DNA of 64,000 nt from Orbus hercynius (GCF_003634275.1 NZ_RBWY01000004.1:62001-126000); one strand, 5' to 3'. Counted from the first letter of the stretch, positions 10,407 through 20,827 are shown. Program-made: numbers and translations. Notes: a model not told the origin generated them from the sequence alone.

Positions 10407-13037
10407 GTGAAGTTTTTCAAATTCATTAAATTTTTACTAAAATTTGTTATTGGTTGTGTATTATCTGGTATGGTAATTGCGCTTGTTGGTTATTTCTACT
10501 ACTCCCGTGACCTTCCTGATGTGATGCAATTGAAAGATATCAGATTACAAACGCCAATGCAGGTGTTAAGCAGTGATGGTGAGCTGATCGCGACCTTTGG
10601 TGAACGTCGGCGAATTCCACTAAAATATGACGATATGCCTCCGGTTCTTTTAAACGCAGTTATAGCAACCGAAGACTCGCGTTTTTACGACCATTACGGC
10701 GTTGATCCCATTGGCATTTTACGAGCCGTATATATTGCTTTAAAAAATCATAGCTTCTCTCAAGGTGGGAGTACCATTACTCAGCAAGTTGCAAAAAACT
10801 TCTTTCTTACGCCAGAAAAAAGCTTAGGCCGAAAAATTCGCGAAATGATTTTGGCTATTCGCATGGAAAAAGAGCTGTCTAAACAAGAAATTATCGCGCT
10901 ATATCTGAATATGATTAACTTTGGTTCAAGAGCATACGGCGTTGGCTCAGCAGCTTATACTTTTTTTGGCAAACAAGCCGATGAACTGACATTAAGTGAA
11001 GCTGCACTATTAGCCGGATTACCTAATGCCCCCTCTGCTTATAACCCAATTTCACATCCTGAACGAGCCTTAATCCGTCGTAATTGGGTGTTACATAGAA
11101 TGCTTGATCAAAACTTTATTACTCAAGCAGATTATGACTCAGCGATTGCAGAACCATTAGGCGTTGAATACCATGTGCCAAAAATCGCATTTGCAGCGCC
11201 TTATGTGGCAGAAATGGCAAGGCAGTTTATGTACGACAAATTTGGTGAAAAAGCCTACACTGATGGTTATAAAGTTTATACCACTATTACCAAAGCCGAC
11301 CAAGTGGCAGCAACAAAAGCCATTGAAAACAATGTGACCAATTATGACATTCGCCATGGTTACCGTGGACCAGAAAGAACTTTATGGAAAGCCGATGAAG
11401 CCCCATGGGACAAAGATAAAATTCTATCAATGCTAAACAACTACATGTGCTATAACGGTATTTGTCCTGCTGTCGTCATTAATTCAGATAACAATCAAGC
11501 ACAGGCAATCATGGCGAGTGGGGCAACAATTACTATTAGCTTTGATGGTGTGAAGTGGGCAAGACCTTATATCAATGATAATCAACAAGGCGCTTTACCG
11601 ACATCGGTTGCGGCTGTCATTAAAGAAGGACAGCAAATTTGGGTCAAACAACGCGATGAAACATGGCAACTGACTCAAATTCCAAGTATTAATGCTTCGT
11701 TAGTCTCGATTAATGCCGATAATGGTGAAATCAAAGCGCTAATTGGCGGATTTAATTATAATATCAGTAAGTTTAACCGAGCAACGCAGGCAATTAGGCA
11801 AATTGGTTCGACAATTAAGCCGTTCATTTATACCGCAGCGTTAGATAAAGGGTTAACGATGTCCACCATGTTAAATGATGCCCCGATTTTACGCAGTAAT
11901 GCAGGCAGTGATGCTTGGCGCCCTAAAAACTCACCACCTGTATACCAAGGACCATTACGTTTACGTGTTGGTTTAAGCATGTCAAAAAATGTCATGATGG
12001 TGAGAGCATTACGCGCAATCGGTGTTGAATATGCGGCAGACTATTTAGAGCGCTTTGGCTTTCCACGGGAAAATATCTCACGCCATGAGTCGCTTGCTTT
12101 AGGTTCGGCATCTTTTACCCCATTACAAGTCACTCGTGCGTATGCAACATTAGTCAATGGCGGTTATTTAATTACCCCTTATTTAATCGACCGAATTGAA
12201 TACAGTGAAGGTGGCGTGATCTATCAACATACACCAGAAATAGCGTGTAAAGACTGTTTAACTGAACTCTCTTATGATAAAAAAGATGACAAAAAAGCGG
12301 ATCTTAATAATGTTGAAAACGCCGATCTGTCATCAGGTTCTGATGAACCTGAGCAATCTAAGTTAAAAGCTGAAGACGCAATGTTATTACCGAGTCCAAA
12401 TATTCCGTTTGACCGCCTGATTAATCCTGATGGCACGGTTTCGAATCTAGTTAAAGAAAACGAAAATGTCGGCCCGGTCTATGCACCGCACGTCATTAGT
12501 AGTGAAATCGCCTTCATTATGAAAGATGCTTTAAAATCAACGGTATGGGGTGATCCAAATGGTTTATGGACGGGTACCGCATGGCGTGTAAAAGCCTTAG
12601 GCCGCAAAGATGTTGGTGGTAAAACCGGTACAACTAATGCGTCAAAAGATGTTTGGTTTGCAGGTTTCGGTGCCAATATTGTGACAACGGTTTGGCTTGG
12701 ATTTGATGATCATCGACGAGAATTAGGTAAAGCAAGGCGCGATCCACTCAGTGATAACTCTTATATTGCCGCTGAAGGGGGCGCAGTAACCGCTAACCCA
12801 GTTTGGAATGAGTATATGAAAGTGGCTTTAAACGGTGTACCTGAGCAACAAGATATTAAACCATCATCCGTTATTTCCGTGTTAATTGATAAAAAAACCG
12901 GTTTACTGGCAACGAGCCCTGACAACAATGCTATTATGGAATACTTCATAGAAGGCACTGAGCCAACAAAATATGCCACTCAAGAAGTCGGTACAAAAGT
13001 GATGGATGAGCAAGGTAATACATCAGAGCTATTTTAA
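10407..13037 (+). CDS. mrcA: Penicillin-binding protein 1A
   Basis: Bifunctional class A penicillin-binding protein that polymerises glycan strands and cross-links peptides at the cytoplasmic membrane. One N-terminal membrane span is followed by the GT51 transglycosylase domain (EDSRFYDHYGVD with the catalytic glutamate, then GGSTITQQVAKNFFL), an OB-like insert typical of PBP1A (HGYRGPE, then VKWARPY), and the transpeptidase domain with SxxK in GSTIKPF, SKN and KTGTT. 876 residues against about 850 in E. coli. The start codon is GTG at 10407 after AGGAA. A TATAAT at 10298-10303 may be its -10. rsmD follows 22 bp later. Confidence 0.97.
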   Translation: MKFFKFIKFLLKFVIGCVLSGMVIALVGYFYYSRDLPDVMQLKDIRLQTPMQVLSSDGELIATFGERRRIPLKYDDMPPVLLNAVIATEDSRFYDHYGVDPIGILRAVYIALKNHSFSQGGSTITQQVAKNFFLTPEKSLGRKIREMILAIRMEKELSKQEIIALYLNMINFGSRAYGVGSAAYTFFGKQADELTLSEAALLAGLPNAPSAYNPISHPERALIRRNWVLHRMLDQNFITQADYDSAIAEPLGVEYHVPKIAFAAPYVAEMARQFMYDKFGEKAYTDGYKVYTTITKADQVAATKAIENNVTNYDIRHGYRGPERTLWKADEAPWDKDKILSMLNNYMCYNGICPAVVINSDNNQAQAIMASGATITISFDGVKWARPYINDNQQGALPTSVAAVIKEGQQIWVKQRDETWQLTQIPSINASLVSINADNGEIKALIGGFNYNISKFNRATQAIRQIGSTIKPFIYTAALDKGLTMSTMLNDAPILRSNAGSDAWRPKNSPPVYQGPLRLRVGLSMSKNVMMVRALRAIGVEYAADYLERFGFPRENISRHESLALGSASFTPLQVTRAYATLVNGGYLITPYLIDRIEYSEGGVIYQHTPEIACKDCLTELSYDKKDDKKADLNNVENADLSSGSDEPEQSKLKAEDAMLLPSPNIPFDRLINPDGTVSNLVKENENVGPVYAPHVISSEIAFIMKDALKSTVWGDPNGLWTGTAWRVKALGRKDVGGKTGTTNASKDVWFAGFGANIVTTVWLGFDDHRRELGKARRDPLSDNSYIAAEGGAVTANPVWNEYMKVALNGVPEQQDIKPSSVISVLIDKKTGLLATSPDNNAIMEYFIEGTEPTKYATQEVGTKVMDEQGNTSELF

Positions 13038-13059
13038 GTAACCTAAAGATATTATATTT

Positions 13060-13623
13060 ATGAATGGATTTATCAGAGTTATTGGTGGTAAATGGCGAGG
13101 ACGCAAACTGCCAGTACTAGATAGTGAAGGGCTACGGCCAACCACGGATAGAGTCAAAGAGACGCTATTTAACTGGCTTATGCCAGCAATTCATGACTCA
13201 ACATGTTTAGATTGCTTTGCCGGTAGTGGTTCTCTGGGCTTTGAAGCGCTATCGCGAGGAGCCCAGCACGTCACCATGCTCGAAAAGCAGCGAGCAACTG
13301 CGCTACAACTTGAAAAAAATAAGCATCTGCTACAAAGCACCAATTGCAGCGTCGTTAATACCGACGCGCTAAATTGGTTATCACAATCCGCCAAGCTGCA
13401 ATTTGATATTGTTTTTATTGATCCACCATTTCATCAAATGCTTACAACACAAGCAATAGCGCATCTAGAAAACGGTAACTGGTTAAGTGATAATGCTTAT
13501 ATTTATGTTGAAACCGAAAAAAGTGGTTTGCTTATTCAGCACATTCCATCAAATTGGACATTGCATCGCGAAAAAACCGCCGGACAAGTGCATTCCTATT
13601 TATTTATAAGAGAGAAACGCTAA
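13060..13623 (+). CDS. rsmD: 16S rRNA (guanine966-N2)-methyltransferase RsmD
   Basis: Methylates G966 of 16S rRNA in the assembled 30S subunit. At 187 residues it has the family shape: VIGGKWRGRKLPV and LRPTTDRVKETLFNWL at the N-terminus, the SAM-binding LDCFAGSGSLGFEALSRGA, and the catalytic DPPF. It lies 22 bp after mrcA and its stop overlaps the start of the next gene as TAATG, so translation is coupled. Confidence 0.95.
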   Translation: MNGFIRVIGGKWRGRKLPVLDSEGLRPTTDRVKETLFNWLMPAIHDSTCLDCFAGSGSLGFEALSRGAQHVTMLEKQRATALQLEKNKHLLQSTNCSVVNTDALNWLSQSAKLQFDIVFIDPPFHQMLTTQAIAHLENGNWLSDNAYIYVETEKSGLLIQHIPSNWTLHREKTAGQVHSYLFIREKR

Positions 13624-13889
13624 TGTTTACCTTAATTGGCAAAATCGTTTACCTGATTATTTGGATATTTTTATTATTCAACCTTATTATGCCCTACCCT
13701 AAGCCAGCCAACTTAGTGGCTTATCTCGCCTTAGCCATGTTTGTTATTATCCATGGTTTACAAGCATGGCTACTGAGCTCGACATTAACTCGCCAAGAAA
13801 AGCAGCAAGATCGCTTTAAAATTATGCGTATGTTTATCTTTGGGGTTTTTGAAGTCTTAAGCTGGAAAAAAAATGACTCAAACAAATAA
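13623..13889 (+). CDS. YhhL-like small membrane protein (DUF1145)
   Basis: An 88-residue inner-membrane protein with two hydrophobic segments (about 8-25 and 33-50), MPYP between them, and a basic cytosolic tail ending FGVFEVLSWKK. It resembles E. coli YhhL, which also follows rsmD; the molecular function is unknown. The ATG at 13623 overlaps the rsmD stop by one base and is preferred to upstream in-frame starts that would run inside rsmD. Confidence 0.8.
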   Translation: MFTLIGKIVYLIIWIFLLFNLIMPYPKPANLVAYLALAMFVIIHGLQAWLLSSTLTRQEKQQDRFKIMRMFIFGVFEVLSWKKNDSNK

Positions 13890-13896
13890 AAAACAC

Positions 13897-13924
13897 TTGC
13901 ATAAACAGCCTGTTTTAGTATAAT
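13897..13924 (+). promoter_or_regulatory. tRNA-Gly promoter
   Basis: TTGCAT at 13897-13902, a 16-bp spacer and a consensus TATAAT at 13919-13924 lie 30 bp before the tRNA. No GC-rich discriminator of the strict stringent type is obvious: the bases after the -10 are ACACCTCGC. Confidence 0.75.
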
Positions 13925-13953
13925 ACACCTCGCTTTTTAGCAATCACTTCAAA

Positions 13954-14029
13954 GCGGGAATAGCTCAGTTGGTAGAGCGCAACCTTGCCAAGGTTGAGGT
14001 CGCGAGTTCGAACCTCGTTTCCCGCTCCA
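13954..14029 (+). tRNA. tRNA-Gly (anticodon GCC)
   Basis: A 76-base tRNA with encoded CCA. The acceptor stem pairs GCGGGAA with TTCCCGC, the D-arm is AGCTCAGTTGGTAGAGC, the anticodon loop TTGCCAA gives GCC at 13987-13989, and the T-arm has GTTCGAA. It is close to E. coli tRNA-Gly(GCC). It has its own promoter and no neighbouring tRNA. No mobile element is seen at its 3' end. Confidence 0.98.
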
Positions 14030-14517
14030 ATTATTAATTTCGGTATAAGTTTGTTGTACCTAAAAATCAAATTTACTCAACGCTTCATTATTCATCTTTC
14101 CAAGTAAAGCTTTTAAAACATACATAAAATTTATGTCACATAACTAGACATTTAAATACCTTAATAGCCATTTAACCGTTTATTAGAAGAGTTTTGTTCA
14201 TTCATTTCATTGAGTGATGAGTATTGGTTTGAGTATTTTTACTTGTCCTCACGCCGTGACATGCTATGATTTAATCGAGAGTAAATATAAATATTAATTA
14301 AATAAGAAAGCAAACGGAATAGCGGAACATGCATGTCTATCAGTTACGGTCAGCCAAAGCATGGCAACAGCAAATAGCGGCCTATCAATTAGCCCCGAGA
14401 CCGGTCAGGGATATTTGCCTAAGCCTAAACGCATTAAGCACTTTTATGACACCGGTTATCATGACATTGTTACACAGTTAGTTGCTGAGCATTCTATTTC
14501 CTAATCGAAGTCTGGCT
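14030..14517. other. Intergenic region with a small unassigned open frame
   Basis: Between tRNA-Gly and the autotransporter the first 250 bp are AT-rich and show no gene. From about 14320 to 14504 the composition becomes richer in GC. A frame from ATG 14361 to TAA 14504 would encode 47 residues (MATANSGLSISPETGQGYL, then PKPKRIKHFYDTGYHD), open upstream to 14298. A second frame (14329-14481, 50 residues) overlaps it. No ribosome site is seen before either ATG. I do not recognise them; a remnant of a decayed gene is as likely as a small gene. Confidence 0.3.
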
Positions 14518-17500
14518 TTAAAAATCGTAATTAACTCTCACTCCCACACTGCCTCTTTCACGCTTACCGATATAACCTTGAATATCAGCCTTAACTGATA
14601 GATTAGGCAAGTAAGCAGAGCGCCACATGGTGCCTAACGAGATAATACCCGTGCTTCCCTGCACAGAAGGTGCATCAATATTATAGGTCGAGAGGGCTTG
14701 TGCTTTCGCTTTGCCATCAAATTCATATTCATACCCCACCCCAACGTTGAATTGCAAGTTTTTACTATAAGTACGCTGCAATACCAGATTAAGTCGTAGG
14801 CGATCTGAATCGATACGATCAAAATGGATAGCATCGCCGGCAATAATCGCATTTTTACCCGCTAAACGTGACCAAAGATACTTGGCAGATAGATCTAACT
14901 GATCCATATCATTCACTGGCAGCACATACCCGACACCAACGTGATAACTGAAATAATCACTTTTGAGTACATAGCTGGCCTTTTCCCCTGTCGCTAGGTT
15001 AACAAGATCATTGGTATCAAATCGATTACTGATCCGCCCGATACGGACACTGGCTTCACTATACAGACCACTATCAAATTGATAACGCCCAAGCAACCCA
15101 AAGCCATAATAGTGATTATTACCATTGCCATGCACTGATGCGGCATTATCAAATTGATTATAACTATCGTAAGAACCCCAGCCCTCTTCACTAATCAAAG
15201 CGGCAGCAAGATGATCGGAGCGATAGCTGATACCTGCTGTCAGTAAGTATTCATCAGCAGTAATATGCGAGCCACTGTTATAACGTGAATTACCAGCATA
15301 AACGTCAATAAACGGCGAGAAACCATTTTTCCCATTCTGTGCTTTAATCGTATCAATCAAGCCATAGGCCACTCGATCTGCACCTCTCGTCACCAACATT
15401 GCCGCAGAAAGTCGACCTTCCAATAAGGCTTTAAGCTGAGGGTTAACACGAGCGACAGGCCTTTCCGGACAATCTTCACCAGAATCTTGCTTACAACCAT
15501 TAATCGTCGCGATAACTTGATTATTGCTATAATCAACAGTGGTTGTTACATCATAAAGCAGTGATATACCTTGTTGCAGCTGAGAAACCGCATTATCAAC
15601 CCCACCATTGGCTAATCCGGTCATGCTTTGCTGTGCATTGATGAGCACAAAGCGATCATTCGCCTGTAAAACCTGACCAGAATGAATACCAACCACATCA
15701 ATCGTTGATCCAATAGGATTGTTGACGTCATTGGTACTTAAATTTTGCTCATTACTACCAAAAGTGACATTTTGCGCATCAATCAAAGCAACGCCAGTAT
15801 TGACTAAGTCAGGCGATAAGCTGAAGTGATAATGTTCGATGTTACCTAGGTTATTAATTTTCATTGACTTAGAGGCATTCACATTAAGCGTATTGCCCGT
15901 AAATACATCGAACGTCTCTGGCATATTAACGCCATCATAAACCAGATAACCACCATAAATATCACCGCCATGAGCAATACTTGCATTGTCAGCCAACGTG
16001 ATCGTATTGCCCGTTGCGGTAGCTGATGTGGCAGTTCCGCTAATATTTATCGTTCCCTGGCTATTATCACCATTTAAAACCGAGCCAGGCTTAACCGTAA
16101 ACTCAGTGTACCCACCGTAAATCGAGCCCCCTTGCGCTAATGCGCCATTTAGCATGACTTGATTATCATTCGCTTGCACCGTGGTATTCGCGTAATTAAG
16201 CGATAACTGGCCGTTGCCATAAACGGTATCCCCATTAATCGTTGCGATACCGCCTTGAATATTGCCTGTTTCAACTAAAAATGAGGCAGATCCGCCGTAA
16301 ATATTTTGCGCCGAACCGTTTACTGCAACAATATTGTGATTCGATGTTACAGTACTTGATCCCGCATCCAGAGAAACATCGCTATCAACGGGTCCGGCAA
16401 ATAGGGCTCCAGGATTAGTCACCGTGAGGGTTGCGCCTTGTACCTCTCCCGTTTGAGATAAAGAGTAAGCGGCTTTCCCACCATAGATATCTTTGACTGA
16501 ACCGTTGATCAATACCTGATTAAAACTCGCATCGATTGAATTTCCCCCAGCAGAAACCATCAAACGAGTCCATGTAAAAGTGTCAATATCTGTCGCCACA
16601 TTTTCAGCTATCGTCACCCCGCTTTTTATATCACCAAATTGAGTGGAAAATAATGCAAAGCCACCGTACACATTATCGGCAGTACTGCTATTTAGTGTGA
16701 CGCGATTATCATTTGACTCAATGGTATTGAGAGGGACATAAAGCTCCAGTCCTACCTCGCTTCTTGCAAAAAAATCGCTATAAGTTGCAGTACCACCTTG
16801 AATATTGCCACCATTAATGAGGATAGTAGCCGATCCACCATAAACATCTTGCACCGTGCTATTATTTACGCTGACGTCATTCGAATTTGCCGTAGCTTGA
16901 TGAGACATCGTCTGAACACCACCTGACGCAGCACTTCCCCCCCATACCACACTGTTAGCTGATTGACCGCCAGACCAATCACCCCACTTAACAAAAACAT
17001 CAGCGCTTCCACCATAAATATTACTTGCATTTCCTGCTATAGTGACATTATTTGAACTGGCATCGACGTGAGAACTCTGATAAAAAATAAAACCGCTGGC
17101 GCCTGCATCACCACCGTATGCAGTCCCAGCTTTAGAATCACCGACTTGCAAAGAGCTCAGCGCAGCGCCGCCATAAATATCAGCCGCTGCACCGGTGATG
17201 CTCACGTTATTGGCATTCGCGGTTGCATTTTGAGCTTGCATATCGATAAAAACAAGAGCGGTTGCCGTTGAATATGGATTATTCTCACCCGTTGCTGTCG
17301 TTATTCCAGCTTGTTGATGACCTATTTTCGTATCAATGGCAGCGAAACCACCATAAACATTGCCACTGTGACTTTGATTACCTGAGACTGTATTTGAATT
17401 AGCGATGGCATTAGCGCCAAAGACAGAAGCCTGCATACTTGAATTAGACGTACCCACCCCAACCGCCGATGAGTCACCCGCTTCTAAATTGCCGATTTGG

Positions 17501-18336
17501 GTGGACATTAACGCATAACCGCCATAAATATCGTGTACCTGACCACTCACCGTCACACTGTTTTCACTCGCCTCAATCTGATTAAATTCAGTCCAATTGA
17601 TGCCCCCACTAACAGAAGAATCAGCAGTTATTTTGCTGTTTGATGACGCACTACTGCCGCCTTTTAAATCATCAACGCGAGCAGCAAGGCTTGCCTGAGC
17701 GCCATAAACATTCCCCGTGACCTGCACATTATCGCCAACAACCACACTGTTACCACTAACCGATATCGTTGCCGGAGAATCATTTTTTTGGTCAAAACCA
17801 CCATGCACGCTATTGTTTTCACTGATCGCATTTGACGATAAATCAACACTCGGCCGCCATTGTGAAATATGCGACAATCCCCCCCAAACCGAGCCAGCTA
17901 TCTGACCTTGTTCAAGGCTAACTTGATTACCCACACCGGTACCTGAAGCACGAATACCTGACCACGGGTCTGTTACGCTCCCCGTCCCAACCGCCTCTCC
18001 GGTACAACTATAGCCACCAATCACAAATTGTGGCGCAGTGCCCGTCAAATAATTGATAGTGACATCAGCCCCATCAACAACAGTCGCACCACCATTGGTA
18101 TAGATATAACCTTTGTTATCATCTTGCACGAGCCCAGTTGGAAAATTGAAACGACTATCGGTTGATGAAACCAGATCATCGCGATTCCCCGTATAGCTTC
18201 GGGTATTAGCAAAAGCTGACTGGCCGAATAAACCAAGTATAATAGCCACGGTAATAACATTTGGCCGTCTAGCAGCCAATAGCTTAAGCACACCAACTTG
18301 GGGTGCCGTTTTGATTGTATTCATAAGAGGTATCAT
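14518..18336 (-). CDS. Autotransporter (type Va) with repetitive beta-helix passenger
   Basis: A 1,272-residue surface or secreted protein. An extended signal peptide (about residues 1-43, cleavage after QSAFA) leads to a glycine-, asparagine- and serine-rich passenger, and residues from about 1,000 form the outer-membrane barrel, ending in the aromatic VNYDF. About ten copies of an [IV]YGG motif recur every 50-80 residues, each followed by GD/GN-x-x-GG, alternating with NxVxV rungs typical of a right-handed beta-helix. A single disulfide-like pair (CKQDSGEDC) sits before the barrel. The function of the passenger (adhesin or other) cannot be read from sequence. It is a lone gene. Confidence 0.88.
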   Translation of the reverse strand: MIPLMNTIKTAPQVGVLKLLAARRPNVITVAIILGLFGQSAFANTRSYTGNRDDLVSSTDSRFNFPTGLVQDDNKGYIYTNGGATVVDGADVTINYLTGTAPQFVIGGYSCTGEAVGTGSVTDPWSGIRASGTGVGNQVSLEQGQIAGSVWGGLSHISQWRPSVDLSSNAISENNSVHGGFDQKNDSPATISVSGNSVVVGDNVQVTGNVYGAQASLAARVDDLKGGSSASSNSKITADSSVSGGINWTEFNQIEASENSVTVSGQVHDIYGGYALMSTQIGNLEAGDSSAVGVGTSNSSMQASVFGANAIANSNTVSGNQSHSGNVYGGFAAIDTKIGHQQAGITTATGENNPYSTATALVFIDMQAQNATANANNVSITGAAADIYGGAALSSLQVGDSKAGTAYGGDAGASGFIFYQSSHVDASSNNVTIAGNASNIYGGSADVFVKWGDWSGGQSANSVVWGGSAASGGVQTMSHQATANSNDVSVNNSTVQDVYGGSATILINGGNIQGGTATYSDFFARSEVGLELYVPLNTIESNDNRVTLNSSTADNVYGGFALFSTQFGDIKSGVTIAENVATDIDTFTWTRLMVSAGGNSIDASFNQVLINGSVKDIYGGKAAYSLSQTGEVQGATLTVTNPGALFAGPVDSDVSLDAGSSTVTSNHNIVAVNGSAQNIYGGSASFLVETGNIQGGIATINGDTVYGNGQLSLNYANTTVQANDNQVMLNGALAQGGSIYGGYTEFTVKPGSVLNGDNSQGTINISGTATSATATGNTITLADNASIAHGGDIYGGYLVYDGVNMPETFDVFTGNTLNVNASKSMKINNLGNIEHYHFSLSPDLVNTGVALIDAQNVTFGSNEQNLSTNDVNNPIGSTIDVVGIHSGQVLQANDRFVLINAQQSMTGLANGGVDNAVSQLQQGISLLYDVTTTVDYSNNQVIATINGCKQDSGEDCPERPVARVNPQLKALLEGRLSAAMLVTRGADRVAYGLIDTIKAQNGKNGFSPFIDVYAGNSRYNSGSHITADEYLLTAGISYRSDHLAAALISEEGWGSYDSYNQFDNAASVHGNGNNHYYGFGLLGRYQFDSGLYSEASVRIGRISNRFDTNDLVNLATGEKASYVLKSDYFSYHVGVGYVLPVNDMDQLDLSAKYLWSRLAGKNAIIAGDAIHFDRIDSDRLRLNLVLQRTYSKNLQFNVGVGYEYEFDGKAKAQALSTYNIDAPSVQGSTGIISLGTMWRSAYLPNLSVKADIQGYIGKRERGSVGVRVNYDF

Positions 18337-18830
18337 CTATTCCAGTTTTAAGGCGTAATAACCACAATCATTCGCCTTAATATTATTGTTATTTTTAAGT
18401 TTTATTAAAACATCGCATATTACAAACACAACTAAAAATATATCACTCGGTTGTGCTTTAATAGCTACTTTTTTGCAATACACCATGTGTAATGGCAGCA
18501 TTCTGTTCTAATTTTATTTAAAAAATATCCCAAATAATGCCTTATATCAATAACAATATGCCTTAATATTCAACGTAAGCGCAGTAAATAATCTAAGTAG
18601 CCAAAATATTAATTTACTCCAAAGCACAATGCCTCAAATTTTATACCTACGCCGATAATTTTCGCTGTTAATAATATCGCCTTTTGGGTATCAACACTCA
18701 CCATCAACTTTATCAATGCGCCATCACACACCTTGTAAAATCAAGACATTAACTAGACAAATTCCGCTTAACTTTCTATACTGTGCCACTTTTTCAGTCG
18801 CAAGTATACTCACCAAACGGATCAAACATC
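18337..18830. other. Divergent intergenic region
   Basis: About 490 bp between the autotransporter start and the MHS transporter start, very AT-rich. It must hold both promoters, but no clear -35/-10 pair, operator palindrome or RNA structure stands out. Confidence 0.5.
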
Positions 18831-20135
18831 ATGTCACAACGCTTTTTTCTGACTAAAAAAGACTATCAAACCTTAATGTTAGCCAGTCTTGGGGCAATGC
18901 TAGATATTTATGATTTCGTTATATTTATCTTTCTATTAAATGAACTCAGCCAACTGTTTTTTCCGACCGACTTACCAAATTGGCTTGTCCAGTTACAAAG
19001 CATTGGTATTTTTGCTGCTGGCTTTTTAGTCCGACCGATTAGTGGCATTATTATTGGTCATTTTAGTGACCGATTAGGCCGTAAAAAAATGTTTATGTTC
19101 ACCATTTTCGTGATGGCGCTTCCCACCTTATGTATTGGACTACTTCCCACTTATCAAATGATTGGCATTGCCGCACCGCTGTTATTACTGACCATGCGCA
19201 TCTTACAAGGTATTGCAATTGGCGGGGAAATACCAAGTGGCTGGGTCTTTGTTGCCGAACATACACCAAGGCAGCACAGAGGTTTAGCACTAGGCATATT
19301 AACCTGCGGGATCTCGGGGGGATCGCTATTAGGCGCACTCACATTACTGTATTTAAAATCCACATTAGATGAACAACAGATGCAAGATTTTGGTTGGCGT
19401 ATTCCGTTTATTATTGGGGGAATATTTGGTTTAATCACGGTTTATCTGCGCCGTTACCTTGCCGAAACACCGGTATTTCAACAAATGGTTACAAAGCGTG
19501 AACTAAAAGATGAGTGGCCAATCAAAACCGTAATCAGGTACTACTGGCCCGCAAGTATCGCTTGTGCTATTATGACCTGGAGCACAGCCTCAGTCGTTAT
19601 AGCCATTATTCTATTACTGCCAATGCAGCTCAATGTCTATATGGGTTTACCTGGCACTTTAATTTTTCAAGCCAATGCTTTAGCAACCGCCATGATGGTG
19701 CTTGGTAATGTGTCTTTCGGTTATTTAAATGATCGGTTTGGTTTGATGAGGACCTATCTGTTTAGTTGGCTTGGTATCATTATTACAAGTTATTATTTTT
19801 TTAGTGAACTCAATCCCAATATTAGCCATCAGCAATTAATCCTAAGCTATATGGTGATTGGCTATTTCGCTGGCGTCACCGTAACAATGCCAATTTTAGG
19901 TATTGCACTATTTCCCTCATCAATTCGAGTCAGCGGTATTTCGTTAGCTTACAATCTTAGTTTTGCCTTAACAAGCTTAATCACGCCAATGATTATCACT
20001 ATCTGGAGTCGCTACAATATAATGGCTCCAGCCTATTATCTCATCATAGCCGCTATCGTATCGATCCTAACCGGCATCACTAGCAGAAAAATCAATCCAC
20101 GAAAACCGCACAATATATATAACACACATATTTGA
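18831..20135 (+). CDS. MFS transporter, metabolite:H+ symporter (MHS) family
   Basis: An inner-membrane transporter of 434 residues with about 12 hydrophobic spans. LDIYDFVIFIFLL in the first span, RPISGIIIGHF-SDRLGRKKMF (the MFS motif A with the MHS extension) and GGEIPSGWVFVAEH are typical of the MHS group that includes ProP, ShiA and citrate/ketoglutarate carriers. The substrate cannot be named. The ATG at 18831 fits the family N-terminus better than the GTG at 18783. It converges on yhbP with only 8 bp between stops. Confidence 0.85.
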   Translation: MSQRFFLTKKDYQTLMLASLGAMLDIYDFVIFIFLLNELSQLFFPTDLPNWLVQLQSIGIFAAGFLVRPISGIIIGHFSDRLGRKKMFMFTIFVMALPTLCIGLLPTYQMIGIAAPLLLLTMRILQGIAIGGEIPSGWVFVAEHTPRQHRGLALGILTCGISGGSLLGALTLLYLKSTLDEQQMQDFGWRIPFIIGGIFGLITVYLRRYLAETPVFQQMVTKRELKDEWPIKTVIRYYWPASIACAIMTWSTASVVIAIILLLPMQLNVYMGLPGTLIFQANALATAMMVLGNVSFGYLNDRFGLMRTYLFSWLGIIITSYYFFSELNPNISHQQLILSYMVIGYFAGVTVTMPILGIALFPSSIRVSGISLAYNLSFALTSLITPMIITIWSRYNIMAPAYYLIIAAIVSILTGITSRKINPRKPHNIYNTHI

Positions 20136-20143
20136 CTAAGCGG

Positions 20144-20593
20144 CTACGTTTCACAATCCGCTCTATGCCATAAAAACTTCTTCCCAAATCCTAGTTTATT
20201 GTCAGTCATTTTGAGCATCGAAAGTGTGATTGCCCACATCGGGGCTTCTTTCAATTTTGCAATTGGATAAGCCTGGCAAAATAAGTTTCTTGCCTGTTGC
20301 TCATCCTCATTATTTAATAACGTAATTTGACCGGTATATTGCACACCTTGTATATATGCAACTGAACGAGCTTGATCATTAATCGTACCGGCAACTTGTT
20401 GGCTCTTTAACATGATATTGGCATGATGAGTATTAAATGATGAAGTGATATATAACATCATTTTCGCTTTATTGAGCACATAAAAACAGTTACAACAATA
20501 TGGTACTTCTTTATCAACACAGCACAGCGTTAAAGTTGTTTTTTTTGTTAAATAAGTGATAATTTTATTCAAATCATCATGATCCTTACCCAT
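20144..20593 (-). CDS. yhbP: UPF0306 protein, YhbP-like (FMN-binding split-barrel fold)
   Basis: A 149-residue cytosolic protein matching E. coli YhbP in CNCFYVLNKAKMMLYI, VAGTINDQARSVAYIQGVQ and KMTDNKLGFGKKFLWHR. The fold is that of pyridoxamine-phosphate-oxidase-like split barrels; the reaction is unknown. A GAGG lies 6 bp before the ATG. It converges with the transporter gene, so the two probably share a termination zone. Confidence 0.85.
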   Translation of the reverse strand: MGKDHDDLNKIITYLTKKTTLTLCCVDKEVPYCCNCFYVLNKAKMMLYITSSFNTHHANIMLKSQQVAGTINDQARSVAYIQGVQYTGQITLLNNEDEQQARNLFCQAYPIAKLKEAPMWAITLSMLKMTDNKLGFGKKFLWHRADCET

Positions 20594-20827
20594 TCATTAC
20601 CTCAATCTAATTTAGTCATGTAAATAGACTTTAAAAACGTCTACGCTTACTATTTAATTAATATACCATCTCAGATAAAAAAGCGTCATGTAAGGTAGAA
20701 AATTCAGGTTACTTATCTAAAATTTATTTTGCCAATCCACTATTCTTCTATATTATTTTATATACCTTGTTAGCTCAAATATCGACCATTATATTTCGAG
20801 GAGCCGATGCGATAACGCTAAAAAAAT

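Noticed and set aside
16921-17905. Several open frames opposite or out of frame with the autotransporter
   Set aside because: They are by-products of the GC-richer repetitive coding sequence; none has a ribosome site or plausible product.
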